From: CAG-170 sp022779365
GTDB lineage: Bacteria > Bacillota > Clostridia > Oscillospirales > Oscillospiraceae
DNA length: 64,000 bases
NCBI GenBank assembly: GCA_022779365.1
Contig: JALFSI010000032.1
Coordinates: forward strand, 1 to 64,000
Direction of reading: 5' to 3'
Shown piece after piece: positions 32,316 through 41,493 of the stretch. A program made the translations under genes and the position numbers. Below the pieces are notes generated by a model that was not told the DNA's origin, did no database searches, and saw nothing but the letters and a program-made list of their open reading frames with translations. Within the stretch, counting starts at the first letter, position 1. Each line of letters opens with the position of its first letter.

Positions 32316-33197
32316 ATGGACAAATTCCTACAGCTGCTGATCCCGGGGATCGTACTGGGGTGCACCTACGGTCTGCTGGCGCTCAGCTGCAGCATTATCT
32401 ACAAGGCATCTGGTCTGATGAGCTTCATGCAGGGCGATGTGCTGACGCTCGGCGCGTTTCTGGGGCTGACGTTTTACAGCTTTTTGGGCATTCCGTTTTT
32501 GCTGTCACTGCTGCTGACGACCGCGATCGCCTTCGGCTTTGGCATTCTGCTGGAAAAGGGCGTCATCCGCGTCATGCTCAATCGGCACGTCACGGCGGCG
32601 TATATCGTCCTTTCTACCATTGCAATTTCTTACATCATCCAGAACGGCTCCCAGATCGCTTGGGGTACGATCCCACTGTATTTTCCATCGATCTTCAATG
32701 TGATGACGGTCAAGATACTGGGCGTGAACATCCAGCCGGAGGCGATTCTTTGTGTGATCGTCAGCGTGATCTGTATGGCTCTGATGCATCTATTTATGAC
32801 GAAAACGCGCTTCGGCACTGCCATGCGCGCCGCCGCCATGGACGCCAAAGCCGCCGAATCCTGCGGCATCGACGTCTCTTTGAGCACCGGCGTGACGTGG
32901 GGGCTTTCCGCAGCGCTTGCTGCCGTAGCCGGTATGCTGATCGGTCCGATCTACGGCGTATATACCACACTCGGCGCAACACTTGGACGCAAGGGCTTTT
33001 CCAGCGCCGTCATTGGCGGCTATGGTAATATGTACGGCGCGATCGTTGGTGGTATTTTCCTCGGTGTAGTTGAAAACTGCGTGGCAGGTTATATCTCGTC
33101 GAATTACCGTAATCTCATTGCGTATATCATACTGATCGTATTCCTGTTCCTGCGACCGACCGGTATTTTCAATGAAAAAGCCATTCAGGATGTGTAA
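32316..33197 (+). CDS. livH: ABC transporter permease, LivH type
   Basis: A 293-residue integral membrane protein with about eight hydrophobic segments and the LivH pattern (IVLGCTYGLLALSCSIIYKASGLMSFMQGDVLTLGA; MRAAAMDAKAAESCGIDV; AVIGGYGNMYGAIVGGIFLGV). The ATG at 32316 follows GTGAGGAG; an open frame reaching back to 32241 lacks such a site. Pairs with the LivM-type permease directly downstream. Confidence 0.92.
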   Translation: MDKFLQLLIPGIVLGCTYGLLALSCSIIYKASGLMSFMQGDVLTLGAFLGLTFYSFLGIPFLLSLLLTTAIAFGFGILLEKGVIRVMLNRHVTAAYIVLSTIAISYIIQNGSQIAWGTIPLYFPSIFNVMTVKILGVNIQPEAILCVIVSVICMALMHLFMTKTRFGTAMRAAAMDAKAAESCGIDVSLSTGVTWGLSAALAAVAGMLIGPIYGVYTTLGATLGRKGFSSAVIGGYGNMYGAIVGGIFLGVVENCVAGYISSNYRNLIAYIILIVFLFLRPTGIFNEKAIQDV

Positions 33198-33211
33198 GGG
33201 GGAGAGTCAAA

Positions 33212-34198
33212 TTGCTGAAACAGAAAAAGAGCTTTACACAGCTTGGGCTGCTTGCGGTGATCGCGGCGATTTTGCCCCTTATCATGCTCGCTTTCGGCTA
33301 TAGCTATGGCGTGCTGTTGTGCTGCTTGATCGAGATCTATATCATTGCCGTGTCGGGGCTGGACGTATGCTTCGGCTACAGCGGGCAGATATCCATCGGT
33401 CACGTTGCGTTTTATGCCATTGGTGCATACACCTCCGGCATCGTTACCAACAACCTCAGTCTGCCGCCCATTTTGAGCATGATCCTTGGCGCAATTTTGG
33501 CGGCGCTGGTCGGGATGCTGCTGGCATATCCGGCATCCAAGCTGGTGTTTCACTTTCTGGCGCTGGCGACGATTGCCTTTGGCGAGATCATCTATCAGCT
33601 CATTGCACATTCCCCCGGCGAGATCACCGGCAACCTGCGCGGCATGACGAGCACCTATGTAAGCCTGTTTGGCTTTGAACTGGATACCAATCTGCGTTTC
33701 TATTTTTTTGGCTTGGTCTGTATGCTCCTGTTCTTGTTGGCAAAGGTGTTTCTGGTGGATTCCAAGGTCGGGCGCGCATTCATCGCCGTGCGTGAAAATA
33801 CCCACGCCGCAGAGGGCATGGGCATCAATGTGCGCAAGTATAAGGTGCTGGCATTTGCCATCAGCGCGTTTTTTACCGGCTTTGCCGGTGCAATGTATAT
33901 GCACCTCGTGCGTTACATCAGTCCCGATACTTTTGTGCAGAAGCAGTCCATCATGTTCATCACCATGCTGCTGTTTGGCGGCACGGCGTCACTGCTTGGA
34001 CCGATCATCGGCGTGGTCACCATCACGGTGCTCACGGAGGTGCTGCGTAGCTTCCAGGATTATCAGATGCTGATCTACGGTATTTTGATGCTTGCGGTCA
34101 TAGTGGCGCTGCCCGGCGGCATTTACGGCGCGGTGCGCGACCTTGCTGCAAAACTACGCGCAAAACGGACGGGAGGGAAGAGCCATGCTGAAAGCTGA
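33212..34198 (+). CDS. livM: ABC transporter permease, LivM type
   Basis: A 328-residue membrane protein: SGLDVCFGYSGQISIGHVAFYAIGAYTSGI, FIAVRENTHAAEGMGINVRKYKVLAFAISAFFTGFAGAMY. TTG start 15 bases after livH, preceded by AAGGGGGAG. Its 3' end overlaps the LivG start by 14 bases, showing tight coupling. Confidence 0.92.
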   Translation: MLKQKKSFTQLGLLAVIAAILPLIMLAFGYSYGVLLCCLIEIYIIAVSGLDVCFGYSGQISIGHVAFYAIGAYTSGIVTNNLSLPPILSMILGAILAALVGMLLAYPASKLVFHFLALATIAFGEIIYQLIAHSPGEITGNLRGMTSTYVSLFGFELDTNLRFYFFGLVCMLLFLLAKVFLVDSKVGRAFIAVRENTHAAEGMGINVRKYKVLAFAISAFFTGFAGAMYMHLVRYISPDTFVQKQSIMFITMLLFGGTASLLGPIIGVVTITVLTEVLRSFQDYQMLIYGILMLAVIVALPGGIYGAVRDLAAKLRAKRTGGKSHAES

Positions 34199-34943
34199 AC
34201 ACGTCACCATAAAGTTTGGCGGTCTTACGGCGGTCAATGACGTCAGCGTGGAATTGGAGGAAGGAAAGATATACGGTCTGATCGGTCCGAACGGCGCAGG
34301 TAAGACCACATTCTTTAACTGTATCAGCGGCGTTTATACGCCGAATACCGGCACAGTCGTTTTTGACGGAAAGCATCTGGAGGGCAAGAAGCCGCACGAG
34401 GTCAACGAGGCGGGCATCGCCCGTACCTATCAGGTCATCAACCTGTTTCGCAGTATGTCTGTGATCGATAATGTGCGCGTCGGTATGCACACCCAGCTCA
34501 AGAGCGGATTTTTTAGTTCCATGCTGCATCTGCCGAAGGAACGCGCCGAAGAGCGCGCGGCGCTCCGCGAAGCATATGAATGGCTGGAATTTGTCGGACT
34601 GAAGGAAAAGGCAGACTGGGCGGCAGGTAATCTGTCTTATGGTGAGCAGCGGCTGCTGGAAATCGTGCGCGGTCTTGCCAGCCGCCCCCGGCTGATCCTG
34701 CTGGATGAACCTGCCGCCGGTATGAACTCTACGGAAAAGGTGGAGCTGGATGCGCTGCTGAAGGAGATCCTGACGCGTGGTGTCGGCATTTTGATGGTGG
34801 AGCACGATATGAAGCTGATGATGGGGATCTGCGATTATATTTTTGTGCTCAATCAGGGGCGGCTGCTCTCACAGGGCACGCCGGAGCAGATCCAGCATGA
34901 CCCTGATGTGATCAGCGCGTATCTGGGAGGTGACGAGACATGA
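34185..34943 (+). CDS. livG: ABC transporter ATP-binding protein, LivG type
   Basis: 252 residues: Walker A GPNGAGKTT, the LivG-specific long insertion after the Q-loop (GMHTQLKSGFFSSMLHLPKE), signature LSYGEQRLLEIVRGLA, Walker B LILLDEPAAGMN and H-loop VEHDM. Energises the importer together with the LivF-type subunit. The ATG at 34185 follows GGGAGGGAAGAGCC; it overlaps the next gene by 4 bases. Confidence 0.93.
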   Translation: MLKAEHVTIKFGGLTAVNDVSVELEEGKIYGLIGPNGAGKTTFFNCISGVYTPNTGTVVFDGKHLEGKKPHEVNEAGIARTYQVINLFRSMSVIDNVRVGMHTQLKSGFFSSMLHLPKERAEERAALREAYEWLEFVGLKEKADWAAGNLSYGEQRLLEIVRGLASRPRLILLDEPAAGMNSTEKVELDALLKEILTRGVGILMVEHDMKLMMGICDYIFVLNQGRLLSQGTPEQIQHDPDVISAYLGGDET

Positions 34944-35662
34944 AACCGTTGCTTGAGGTGCACGATCTGCACTATTATTACGGCAATATCCATTCGGTCA
35001 AGGGCGTTAGCCTTTATGTGAACGAGGGTGAGATTGTTACGCTGATCGGCGCAAACGGCGCGGGAAAGACCACAACGCTGCAAACGATCTCAGGTCTTAC
35101 AAACCCGGCGGGCGTCCATGGCGAGATTTTGTTTGACGGGCAGCCGATCCAGAAGAAAAAGGGCAATAAGATCGTTGCTCTGGGACTGATGCAGGTGCTT
35201 GAGGGACGCCATGTATTCCCCAAGCTGACGGTGGAAGAAAACCTCTTTATGGGCGCATATCTGCGCAGAGACACCAAAAACATCAAAGAGGACCTGAAAA
35301 ATGTTTACCAGCAGTTTCCTCGGCTGGAGGAGCGGTGCAGACAGCTTGCCGGCACACTTTCCGGCGGCGAGCAGCAGATGCTCGCTATCGGACGTGCACT
35401 TATCAACCGCCCGCGTATGATCCTCTTGGACGAGCCGTCACTGGGGCTGGCACCGCTGATTGTTAAGGAGATCTTTGAGTCAATCCGTGACATCAGTCGC
35501 CAGGGCACAACGATCCTGTTTGTGGAGCAGAACTCCAAGATCGCGCTGGCAACGGCACAGCGCGGCTATGTGCTGCAAACGGGTGAGATCATTCTGCACG
35601 ACACCTGCGAAAACCTGCTTGGAAACGAGGACGTTCAAAAAGCGTATCTTGGCGTGAGCTGA
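34940..35662 (+). CDS. livF: ABC transporter ATP-binding protein, LivF type
   Basis: 240 residues: Walker A GANGAGKTT, signature LSGGEQQMLAIGRALI, Walker B MILLDEPSLGLAPLIV and H-loop VEQNS, with the LivF pattern LGLMQVLEGRHVFPKLTVEENL. Last gene of the island operon; the terminator at 35685 follows. Confidence 0.93.
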   Translation: MKPLLEVHDLHYYYGNIHSVKGVSLYVNEGEIVTLIGANGAGKTTTLQTISGLTNPAGVHGEILFDGQPIQKKKGNKIVALGLMQVLEGRHVFPKLTVEENLFMGAYLRRDTKNIKEDLKNVYQQFPRLEERCRQLAGTLSGGEQQMLAIGRALINRPRMILLDEPSLGLAPLIVKEIFESIRDISRQGTTILFVEQNSKIALATAQRGYVLQTGEIILHDTCENLLGNEDVQKAYLGVS

Positions 35663-35684
35663 CAGTGGATAAACCCAATATAAT

Positions 35685-35720
35685 CCCCCGGCGGGCGATG
35701 CCCTGCCGGGGGTGTTTGCA
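35685..35720 (+). terminator. Terminator after the Liv operon
   Basis: CCCCCGGC/GCCGGGGG stem with an inner GGGC/GCCC, followed by a T-rich tail (TGTTTGCATTTT). Also close to the end of the convergent ATPase gene. Confidence 0.7.
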
Positions 35721-35723
35721 TTT

Positions 35724-37613
35724 TCAGACCCTCGGGGCGTGGTAGCGGAGGGCGCGGATGGCGTTCAGAACTGCCAGGACCATGACGCCGACGTCGGCGA
35801 AGATCGCCGCCCACATATTGGTGATACCGGCGGCGGTGAGCGCGAGGCAGGCGAACTTTATAGTGAGCGAGAACACGATATTCTGCCGGACGATGCCGAT
35901 GCACTTGCGCGAGATGCCGATGGCTTTGGAAATTTGCAGCGGATCGTCGTCCATGAGCACCACGTCCGCCGCTTCGATGGCGGCGTCGCTGCCCATCGCG
36001 CCCATGGCGATGCCGATGTCGGCTCTTGTGAGCACGGGCGCGTCGTTGATGCCGTCGCCGACGAACGCGAGCTTATCATTTTTGCCGCGCTGTGCCAGCA
36101 GCTTTTCGACCTCTTCGACCTTGCCTGCCGGGAGCAGCTCGCTGCGCACCTCGTCAACGCCCAGCTCGGACGCGACCTCGTCGGCAACGCGCTTGGCGTC
36201 GCCCGTGAGCATGACGGTCCTCTGCACACCGCATTTTTTAAGCCGCGCGATGGCTTCCTTGGAATGGGGCTTCACGACGTCCGAGATGACGATGTGCCCG
36301 GCGTACTGCCCGTCGATCGCCATGTGGATGATCGTGCCGACGCTGTGGCAGTCGCAGTACTCGACGCCCAGCTTTTTCATGAGCTTGGCGTTGCCCGCGG
36401 CGACGGCGTGCCCGTCAACTTTCGCGGTGATGCCGTGACCGCTCAGCTCTTCAATATCCGTCACGCGTTCGCGGTCGATCTCTTTGCCATACGCCCTTTG
36501 CAGGCTCTTGCTGATGGGATGCGAGGAAGCACACTCGGCAAGCGCAGCGTACTCCAGAAGCTGCTGCTCGTCATACGGGCTATGGTGCACCGCCGTGACC
36601 TCAAACACACCCTGCGTGAGCGTGCCGGTCTTGTCAAAGACGACGATCTTCGCGTCTGCCAGCGCTTCGAGATAGTTAGAACCTTTGATGAGGATCCCCT
36701 CGCGGCTCGCGCCGCCGATGCCGGCGAAGAAGCTCAGCGGGATGCTGATAACGAGCGCGCACGGGCAGCTTACAACTAAGAACGTCAGCGCGCGGTAGAT
36801 CCAGTCCACCCAGTCGGCGTCCACGCCCGCGAGCATCCGTCCGAGCGGAACGAGGATCGCCAGCGCCAGCGCCGCGAAGCAGACGGCGGGGGTGTAGATT
36901 TTTGCGAAGCGGGAGATGAACGTCTCGGAGCGCGACTTGCGGGAGCTGGCGTTTTCCACGAGGTCGAGAATTTTCGACACCGTGGACTCGCCGAAGGCTT
37001 TTGTCGTGCGGATCTTCAGCACGCCCGACAGGTCAATGCAGCCGCTGACGATCTCGTCGCCCGCCTTCACGTCGCGCGGCAGGCTCTCGCCGGTGAGCGC
37101 GCTGGTGTTGAGGCTTGCCGCGCCCTCGACGATCACGCCGTCCAGCGGGACTTTTTCGCCCGGCTGGACGACGATGATGCTGCCGACTTCGACCTCGTCG
37201 GGGCTGACCTGCGTGAGCTGACCGTCCTGTTCCATGTTGGCGTAGTCCGGGCGGATGTCCATGAGCGCGGAGATGTTCCGGCGGCTCTTGCCGACGGCGT
37301 AGCTCTGGAACAGCTCGCCGATCTGGTAGAACAGCATAACGGCGATGCCCTCGACGTAGTCGCCGCTCTTTGTCCAGGTGGCGACGGCGAACGCGCCGAG
37401 CGTCGCCAGCGCCATGAGGAAGTTTTCATCGAACGGGCGGCCGCTCGCAATGCCGTGCGCCGCCTTTTTCAGAATGTCATAGCCGATGACGGCGTATGCC
37501 GCCAGATACGCGAGGAGCTGGGGGATGCCGGTGATGGGGATGAAATGCAGGGCGATGAGCATCACCGCCGTGATGAGGATGCGCACGAGCATCTTTTTCT
37601 GTTTCTTTGTCAT
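35724..37613 (-). CDS. Heavy-metal P-type ATPase (Zn/Cd/Co type)
   Basis: 629 residues, P1B ATPase without an N-terminal metal-binding domain. Actuator TGESLP, transmembrane CPC (C283-P-C285, SCPCALVIS), phosphorylation DKTGTLT (D327), and hinge GDGINDAPVLTRADIGIAMG. The CPC-ALVISIPL context and the adjacent small HMA protein fit CadA/ZntA-like divalent-metal export, though Cu cannot be excluded. It follows the HMA gene by 107 bases on the same strand; the ArsR-AraC regulator is divergent from this pair. Confidence 0.9.
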   Translation of the reverse strand: MTKKQKKMLVRILITAVMLIALHFIPITGIPQLLAYLAAYAVIGYDILKKAAHGIASGRPFDENFLMALATLGAFAVATWTKSGDYVEGIAVMLFYQIGELFQSYAVGKSRRNISALMDIRPDYANMEQDGQLTQVSPDEVEVGSIIVVQPGEKVPLDGVIVEGAASLNTSALTGESLPRDVKAGDEIVSGCIDLSGVLKIRTTKAFGESTVSKILDLVENASSRKSRSETFISRFAKIYTPAVCFAALALAILVPLGRMLAGVDADWVDWIYRALTFLVVSCPCALVISIPLSFFAGIGGASREGILIKGSNYLEALADAKIVVFDKTGTLTQGVFEVTAVHHSPYDEQQLLEYAALAECASSHPISKSLQRAYGKEIDRERVTDIEELSGHGITAKVDGHAVAAGNAKLMKKLGVEYCDCHSVGTIIHMAIDGQYAGHIVISDVVKPHSKEAIARLKKCGVQRTVMLTGDAKRVADEVASELGVDEVRSELLPAGKVEEVEKLLAQRGKNDKLAFVGDGINDAPVLTRADIGIAMGAMGSDAAIEAADVVLMDDDPLQISKAIGISRKCIGIVRQNIVFSLTIKFACLALTAAGITNMWAAIFADVGVMVLAVLNAIRALRYHAPRV

Positions 37614-37719
37614 AAGAATGACTCCTTCATCAACTCTTTACAAGCAAAAGCAAGGAAAAAATAAGGCAGTTCCGCAGGAGAATGGTGTACCAGGATCATG
37701 CGGTGCTGCCGACAAAATA

Positions 37720-37938
37720 TTAAAGCTCGATCTCACAATCCGGCTCTACCTTTTTGCAGGCTTTCAGAACTGCCTTCATCGTCTTTTTCTCGTCCGCGCC
37801 CTCGGCGAACTCGACGATCATCTTCTGCGTCATGAAGTTCACGGTCGCTGCCGCGACGCCCTCGGTCTTTTTCGCAGCCTCTTCCATCAGGTTCGCGCAG
37901 TTGGCGCAGTCCACTTCGATCGCATAGGTCTTTTTCAT
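37720..37938 (-). CDS. Small HMA metal-binding protein
   Basis: 72 residues, one HMA ferredoxin-like fold with metal-binding C11-x2-C14 (EVDCANCANLMEEA), ending in an acidic PDCEIEL. It probably supplies the ATPase encoded next with metal, replacing that enzyme's missing N-terminal domain. The ATG follows CCGGAGGTATCAGCT. First gene of a two-gene operon divergent from the ArsR-AraC regulator. Confidence 0.88.
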   Translation of the reverse strand: MKKTYAIEVDCANCANLMEEAAKKTEGVAAATVNFMTQKMIVEFAEGADEKKTMKAVLKACKKVEPDCEIEL

Positions 37939-37976
37939 AGCTGATACCTCCGGTATTATTTGCGCTGCGTTCCAAA

Positions 37977-38014
37977 ATTAAACGCTTGCTTAATCGTTCT
38001 GACCGTAGTATACT
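37977..38014 (+). promoter_or_regulatory. Promoter and putative operator of the ArsR-AraC gene
   Basis: TTGCTT (37986-37991), 17-base spacer, TATACT (38009-38014). The palindrome ATTAA (37977-37981) / TTAAT (37990-37994) overlaps the -35 box, as expected for an ArsR/SmtB repressor site, and lies upstream of the divergent metal-export genes. Confidence 0.55.
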
Positions 38015-38100
38015 GGCGGCAGATGCAGAAATCAAGCGATTTTGGCGCTTGTGTCCGAATGGGCGAACGATATTTCCAAAACGGAGAAGGAGGGAGCAAT

Positions 38101-38838
38101 ATGGAGGAATTTGTCCTGCCGCATCATCACGGTGAGCGGCGCGACGACGCGGCGCTGCATGAGCAGCTTCTGGCAAGCGGCGATTTTTCCGCGGCGTCGG
38201 ATGTGTTCCGGCAGCTCGCCGACCCCACGCGCGTGCGTATTTTCTGGCTGCTGAGCCACCGGGAGGAGTGCGTCATCAACATCGCGGCGATGCTGGAAAT
38301 GTCCAGCCCGGCGGTGTTCCACCATCTGCGGTCGCTGACCGACAGCGGGCTGCTCGTCAGCCGCCGCGACGGGCGCGAGGTCTACTACAAGGCGGCGGAC
38401 AGCGAGCTGGGGCGGCTGCTGCATGAGCTGGTGGAGCAGGTGATGCAGATCGCCTGCCCGGAAAAAACGGTGGATTTTGCCGCTTCGCAGGAGGAGCTGA
38501 TCCGCAATGTACATCATTATTTAGTCGAGCACCTGTCCGAGCGCGTGACCATCGACGCGCTCTCGCGGCAGTTTCTCATGAACCCGACCACGCTCAAGCA
38601 GGTCTTTAAGCGCACCTACGGCGAGACCATCGCCGCACATATAAAGCGCCACCGGCTGGAGGCGGCGGCGGGGCTGCTGCTGCAAACGCAGGACGACATC
38701 GCGTCCATCGCGCAGGCGGTGGGCTATGAGAGCCAGAGCCGTTTTTCCAGCGCCTTCCGCGAGCAGTACGGCGCGCTACCCACGGAATACCGCCGCCGGA
38801 AGGGACAGATATGCTGTCCGCATGACGTGGAAGGATAA
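38101..38838 (+). CDS. ArsR-AraC fusion transcriptional regulator
   Basis: 245 residues. Residues about 30-110 are an ArsR/SmtB winged helix (FRQLADPTRVRIFWLLSHREECVINIAAMLEMSSPAVFHHLRSLTDSGLL). Residues about 140-235 are an AraC/XylS double HTH (VTIDALSRQFLMNPTTLKQVFKRTYGETIAAHIKRHRLEAAAGLL; IASIAQAVGYESQSRFSSAFREQYGALPTEYR). The N-terminal HHH and the Cys in EECV could help bind metal. The divergent position points to control of the HMA protein and ATPase. Start 38101 follows AAGGAGGGAGCAAT. Confidence 0.9.
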   Translation: MEEFVLPHHHGERRDDAALHEQLLASGDFSAASDVFRQLADPTRVRIFWLLSHREECVINIAAMLEMSSPAVFHHLRSLTDSGLLVSRRDGREVYYKAADSELGRLLHELVEQVMQIACPEKTVDFAASQEELIRNVHHYLVEHLSERVTIDALSRQFLMNPTTLKQVFKRTYGETIAAHIKRHRLEAAAGLLLQTQDDIASIAQAVGYESQSRFSSAFREQYGALPTEYRRRKGQICCPHDVEG

Positions 38839-39246
38839 CAAACCCGTCACCGCAAACAAATCGATTCGTTTTGGCAGATTTGACGGCGCGGATTGCAAAC
38901 TCTGCACGCGCGGCACTTACAATTTTTCTCACGCGGGACGAAAAAACGCTGAAACGGTGCTGAAAGCCGCTGAAAATGAACAATTTGGGACGGAATATTA
39001 ACTAAAATTTTAGCTCCAAACTTGTCCAGAATGCACAAAAAAGAAAAAAGCGCAAGATTGTCGTGTAAAGACTACAAATTTTGTATGGAATTTGAACGCG
39101 GAGTATGGCAAGATAGCATCAGGTCGTGACGCGCGAAGCGCAGGATCGTACGTCTTGCAGCGTGTTTGCGGCAGATCACGAGCAGTGTAGTTCATACCAA
39201 TACGGAGTTCGGAGATACATTAAATTTCAGGAAAGAAGGTCATGTG
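38839..39246. other. Intergenic, promoter region of the sugar operon
   Basis: No gene in about 400 bases, more A/T-rich than its surroundings. A perfect 12-bp palindrome CTAAAATTTTAG lies at 39002-39013 and could be an operator. No convincing promoter pair or known RNA was found. AGGAAAGAAGG precedes the ATG at 39247. Confidence 0.4.
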
Positions 39247-40383
39247 ATGAAGAAACTGAATTATGGCATGGTTGGCGGCGGTCCCGGTTCGTTTATCGGC
39301 GACGCGCACAGAAAAGCGATCAACATTGACGCGATGGCGACGCTCGTTGCCGGCTGCTTCTCCCGCACCCCCGAAAAGTGCCGCGAGACCGGCGCGCAGC
39401 TCGGCGTTGCGCCCGATCGCTGCTACACCACCTTTGACGAGATGGCAAAGGCTGAGGCTGCCCGCGCAGACGGCATCGATTTTGTCGTGATCGTCACGCC
39501 GAACGTCAGCCACTATCCCGCCTGCAAGGCGTTCCTGGAAGCCGGCATCAACGTTTCCTGCGACAAGCCCCTGTGCCTGACTGTTGAACAGGCGGACGAG
39601 CTGGAAAAGCTGGCGGACGAGAAGGGCCTGCTGTTCCTGGTCACCTATACCTATATGGGTCATGTGACCGCCAAGCACATTAAAGAGTACATCAAGGCCG
39701 GCAAGCTCGGCAAGATCCGCACGGTCATGGCGGAGTATCCGCAGGGCTGGCTCGCATACGAAGGCGAGTGGGGCGGCAAGCAGGGCGAATGGCGCTGTGA
39801 CCCGAAGCAGTCCGGCGGCGTGAACTGCCTGGGCGACCTCGGCACGCACGTTGAAAACGCAGTCGCGCATATGACGGGTCTGAAGATCAAGCGCGTGCTC
39901 GCGAAGATGGACGTTGTTGTTCCGGGCCGTGTGCTGGACGATAACGACGTGGTCCTCGTCGAGTTCGAGGGCGGCGCGACCGGCTGCTTCTGGACCAGCC
40001 AGTTCGCCATCGGTCACGACAACGACCTGCGCGTGCGCATCTACGGCGAAAACGGCTCGATCCTGTGGAAGCAGGAGGAGTGTGAGAAGGTCACCATGAT
40101 CGCGCGCGACGGCACGATCGTTGAGCGTCACCGCGGCGGCGGCGGCATCGAGCCCGAGGCAGCGAAGTACGGTCGTCTCCCGTCGGGTCACACCGAGGGC
40201 TGGCTGGAATCCATGGGTAACCTCTACCGCTCCTTCATCTCCTGCATCGAAGCAAAGCAGGACGGCACGTTCAAGCCCGAGATGGTCGATTTCCCGACCG
40301 TGCACGAGGGCGCAGAGGGCGTGCGCTTTGTCCATGCGTGCCTGAAGTCCAACCAGGAAGGCAACGTCTGGGTCGATATGTAA
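39247..40383 (+). CDS. Gfo/Idh/MocA-family oxidoreductase
   Basis: 378 residues: N-terminal Rossmann (YGMVGGGPGSFIGDAHRKAI), the SCDKPLCLT loop in place of EKP, and C-terminal alpha/beta domain with GGVNCLGDLGTHVENA carrying the catalytic Asp and His. NAD-dependent oxidation or reduction of a sugar, inositol or derivative. First gene of an operon with an isomerase and an Mgl-type importer. It is rich in AAG, CTG and GTC codons, typical of a highly expressed operon here. Confidence 0.9.
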   Translation: MKKLNYGMVGGGPGSFIGDAHRKAINIDAMATLVAGCFSRTPEKCRETGAQLGVAPDRCYTTFDEMAKAEAARADGIDFVVIVTPNVSHYPACKAFLEAGINVSCDKPLCLTVEQADELEKLADEKGLLFLVTYTYMGHVTAKHIKEYIKAGKLGKIRTVMAEYPQGWLAYEGEWGGKQGEWRCDPKQSGGVNCLGDLGTHVENAVAHMTGLKIKRVLAKMDVVVPGRVLDDNDVVLVEFEGGATGCFWTSQFAIGHDNDLRVRIYGENGSILWKQEECEKVTMIARDGTIVERHRGGGGIEPEAAKYGRLPSGHTEGWLESMGNLYRSFISCIEAKQDGTFKPEMVDFPTVHEGAEGVRFVHACLKSNQEGNVWVDM

Positions 40384-40433
40384 TTCCGGGATCAAACGAT
40401 CTCTACCGAACATTTTTAAGGAGGAACTAAATT

Positions 40434-41432
40434 ATGTCGAGACCTGTTACTCTGTTTACCATTCAGTGGGGCGACCTGTCCCTGGAAGAAGTCTGCAAGC
40501 TCGCCAAGCAGATGGGCTATGAGGGTCTGGAGCTGTCCGCCGCGCATCTGGATATGAAGCGCGCCGCGACCGATCCGAAGTACGTTGAGGAAGTCAAGGC
40601 GACCCTCAAGAAGTACGACCTCGGCTGCTGGGCTCTGAGCAACCATCTTGCCGGTCAGTGCGTCTGCGACACCCTGCCCGATGCCTATGATTCCCGTCTG
40701 GACGGCTTTGCACCCGCGGCGCTCGCCGGCAAGCCCGAAGAGATCCAGAAGTGGGCGATCGACGAGATGAAGGTGACCGCGCACGCCGCCAAGGCGATGG
40801 GCGTGAAGGTCGTTACGTTCTTCATGGGCTCTCCGATCTGGAAGTTCTGGTACTCCTTCCCGCAGACCTCCGAGGAGCAGATCGAAGCTGCTTATCAGAA
40901 GGTCAAGGAGCTGTGGAGCCCGATCTTTGACGAGTTCGACGCCTGCGGCGTGAAGCTGGCTCTGGAGGTCCATCCCACCGAGATTGCGTTCGACTACTGG
41001 TCCACCAAGAAGCTGCTGGACGTGTTTGACCGCCGCCCGACCCTCGGCATCAACTTTGACCCGAGCCACCTGCTGTGGCAGGGCGTCGATCCCGTGGTGT
41101 TCTGCCGCGACTTCATCGACCGCATCTATCATGTCCATGCCAAGGACGTCAAGCTGAACTTTGACGGCCGCAACGGCGTGCTGGGCTCTCACATCACCTT
41201 CGGCAATATGCACCGCGGCTGGAACTTCGTGTCCCTCGGCCATGGCGACGTCGATTTCGACGGCATCTGCCGCTGCCTGAACCAGGGCGGTTACACCGGC
41301 CCGTACTCCGTGGAGTGGGAAGACTCCGGCATGGACCGCGTCTACGGCGCGACCGAGGCGTGCGAGTACATCAAGAAGTACAACTTCAGCGCGTCCGACT
41401 TCGCGTTCGACAGCGCAATTAAAAACGATTGA
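40434..41432 (+). CDS. Sugar phosphate isomerase/epimerase family protein (TIM barrel)
   Basis: 332 residues, AP-endonuclease-2-type barrel: LAKQMGYEGLELSAAHLDM, LALEVHPTEIAFDY, GINFDPSHLLWQGVDP, YHVHAKDVK and YTGPYSVEWEDSGMD. Metal ligands Glu, Asp and His are in family positions. Relatives (IolE, IolH, IolI, ketose epimerases) act on inositol or ketose intermediates. The gene lies 50 bases after the Gfo/Idh gene and precedes a sugar importer, so the substrate is likely a sugar or cyclitol. Confidence 0.88.
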   Translation: MSRPVTLFTIQWGDLSLEEVCKLAKQMGYEGLELSAAHLDMKRAATDPKYVEEVKATLKKYDLGCWALSNHLAGQCVCDTLPDAYDSRLDGFAPAALAGKPEEIQKWAIDEMKVTAHAAKAMGVKVVTFFMGSPIWKFWYSFPQTSEEQIEAAYQKVKELWSPIFDEFDACGVKLALEVHPTEIAFDYWSTKKLLDVFDRRPTLGINFDPSHLLWQGVDPVVFCRDFIDRIYHVHAKDVKLNFDGRNGVLGSHITFGNMHRGWNFVSLGHGDVDFDGICRCLNQGGYTGPYSVEWEDSGMDRVYGATEACEYIKKYNFSASDFAFDSAIKND

Positions 41433-41493
41433 TCCATCAAACGGTTTTAGCCGGTTCGCCGGTTAAGATAAATTATAATTGGAGGAACAAAAA

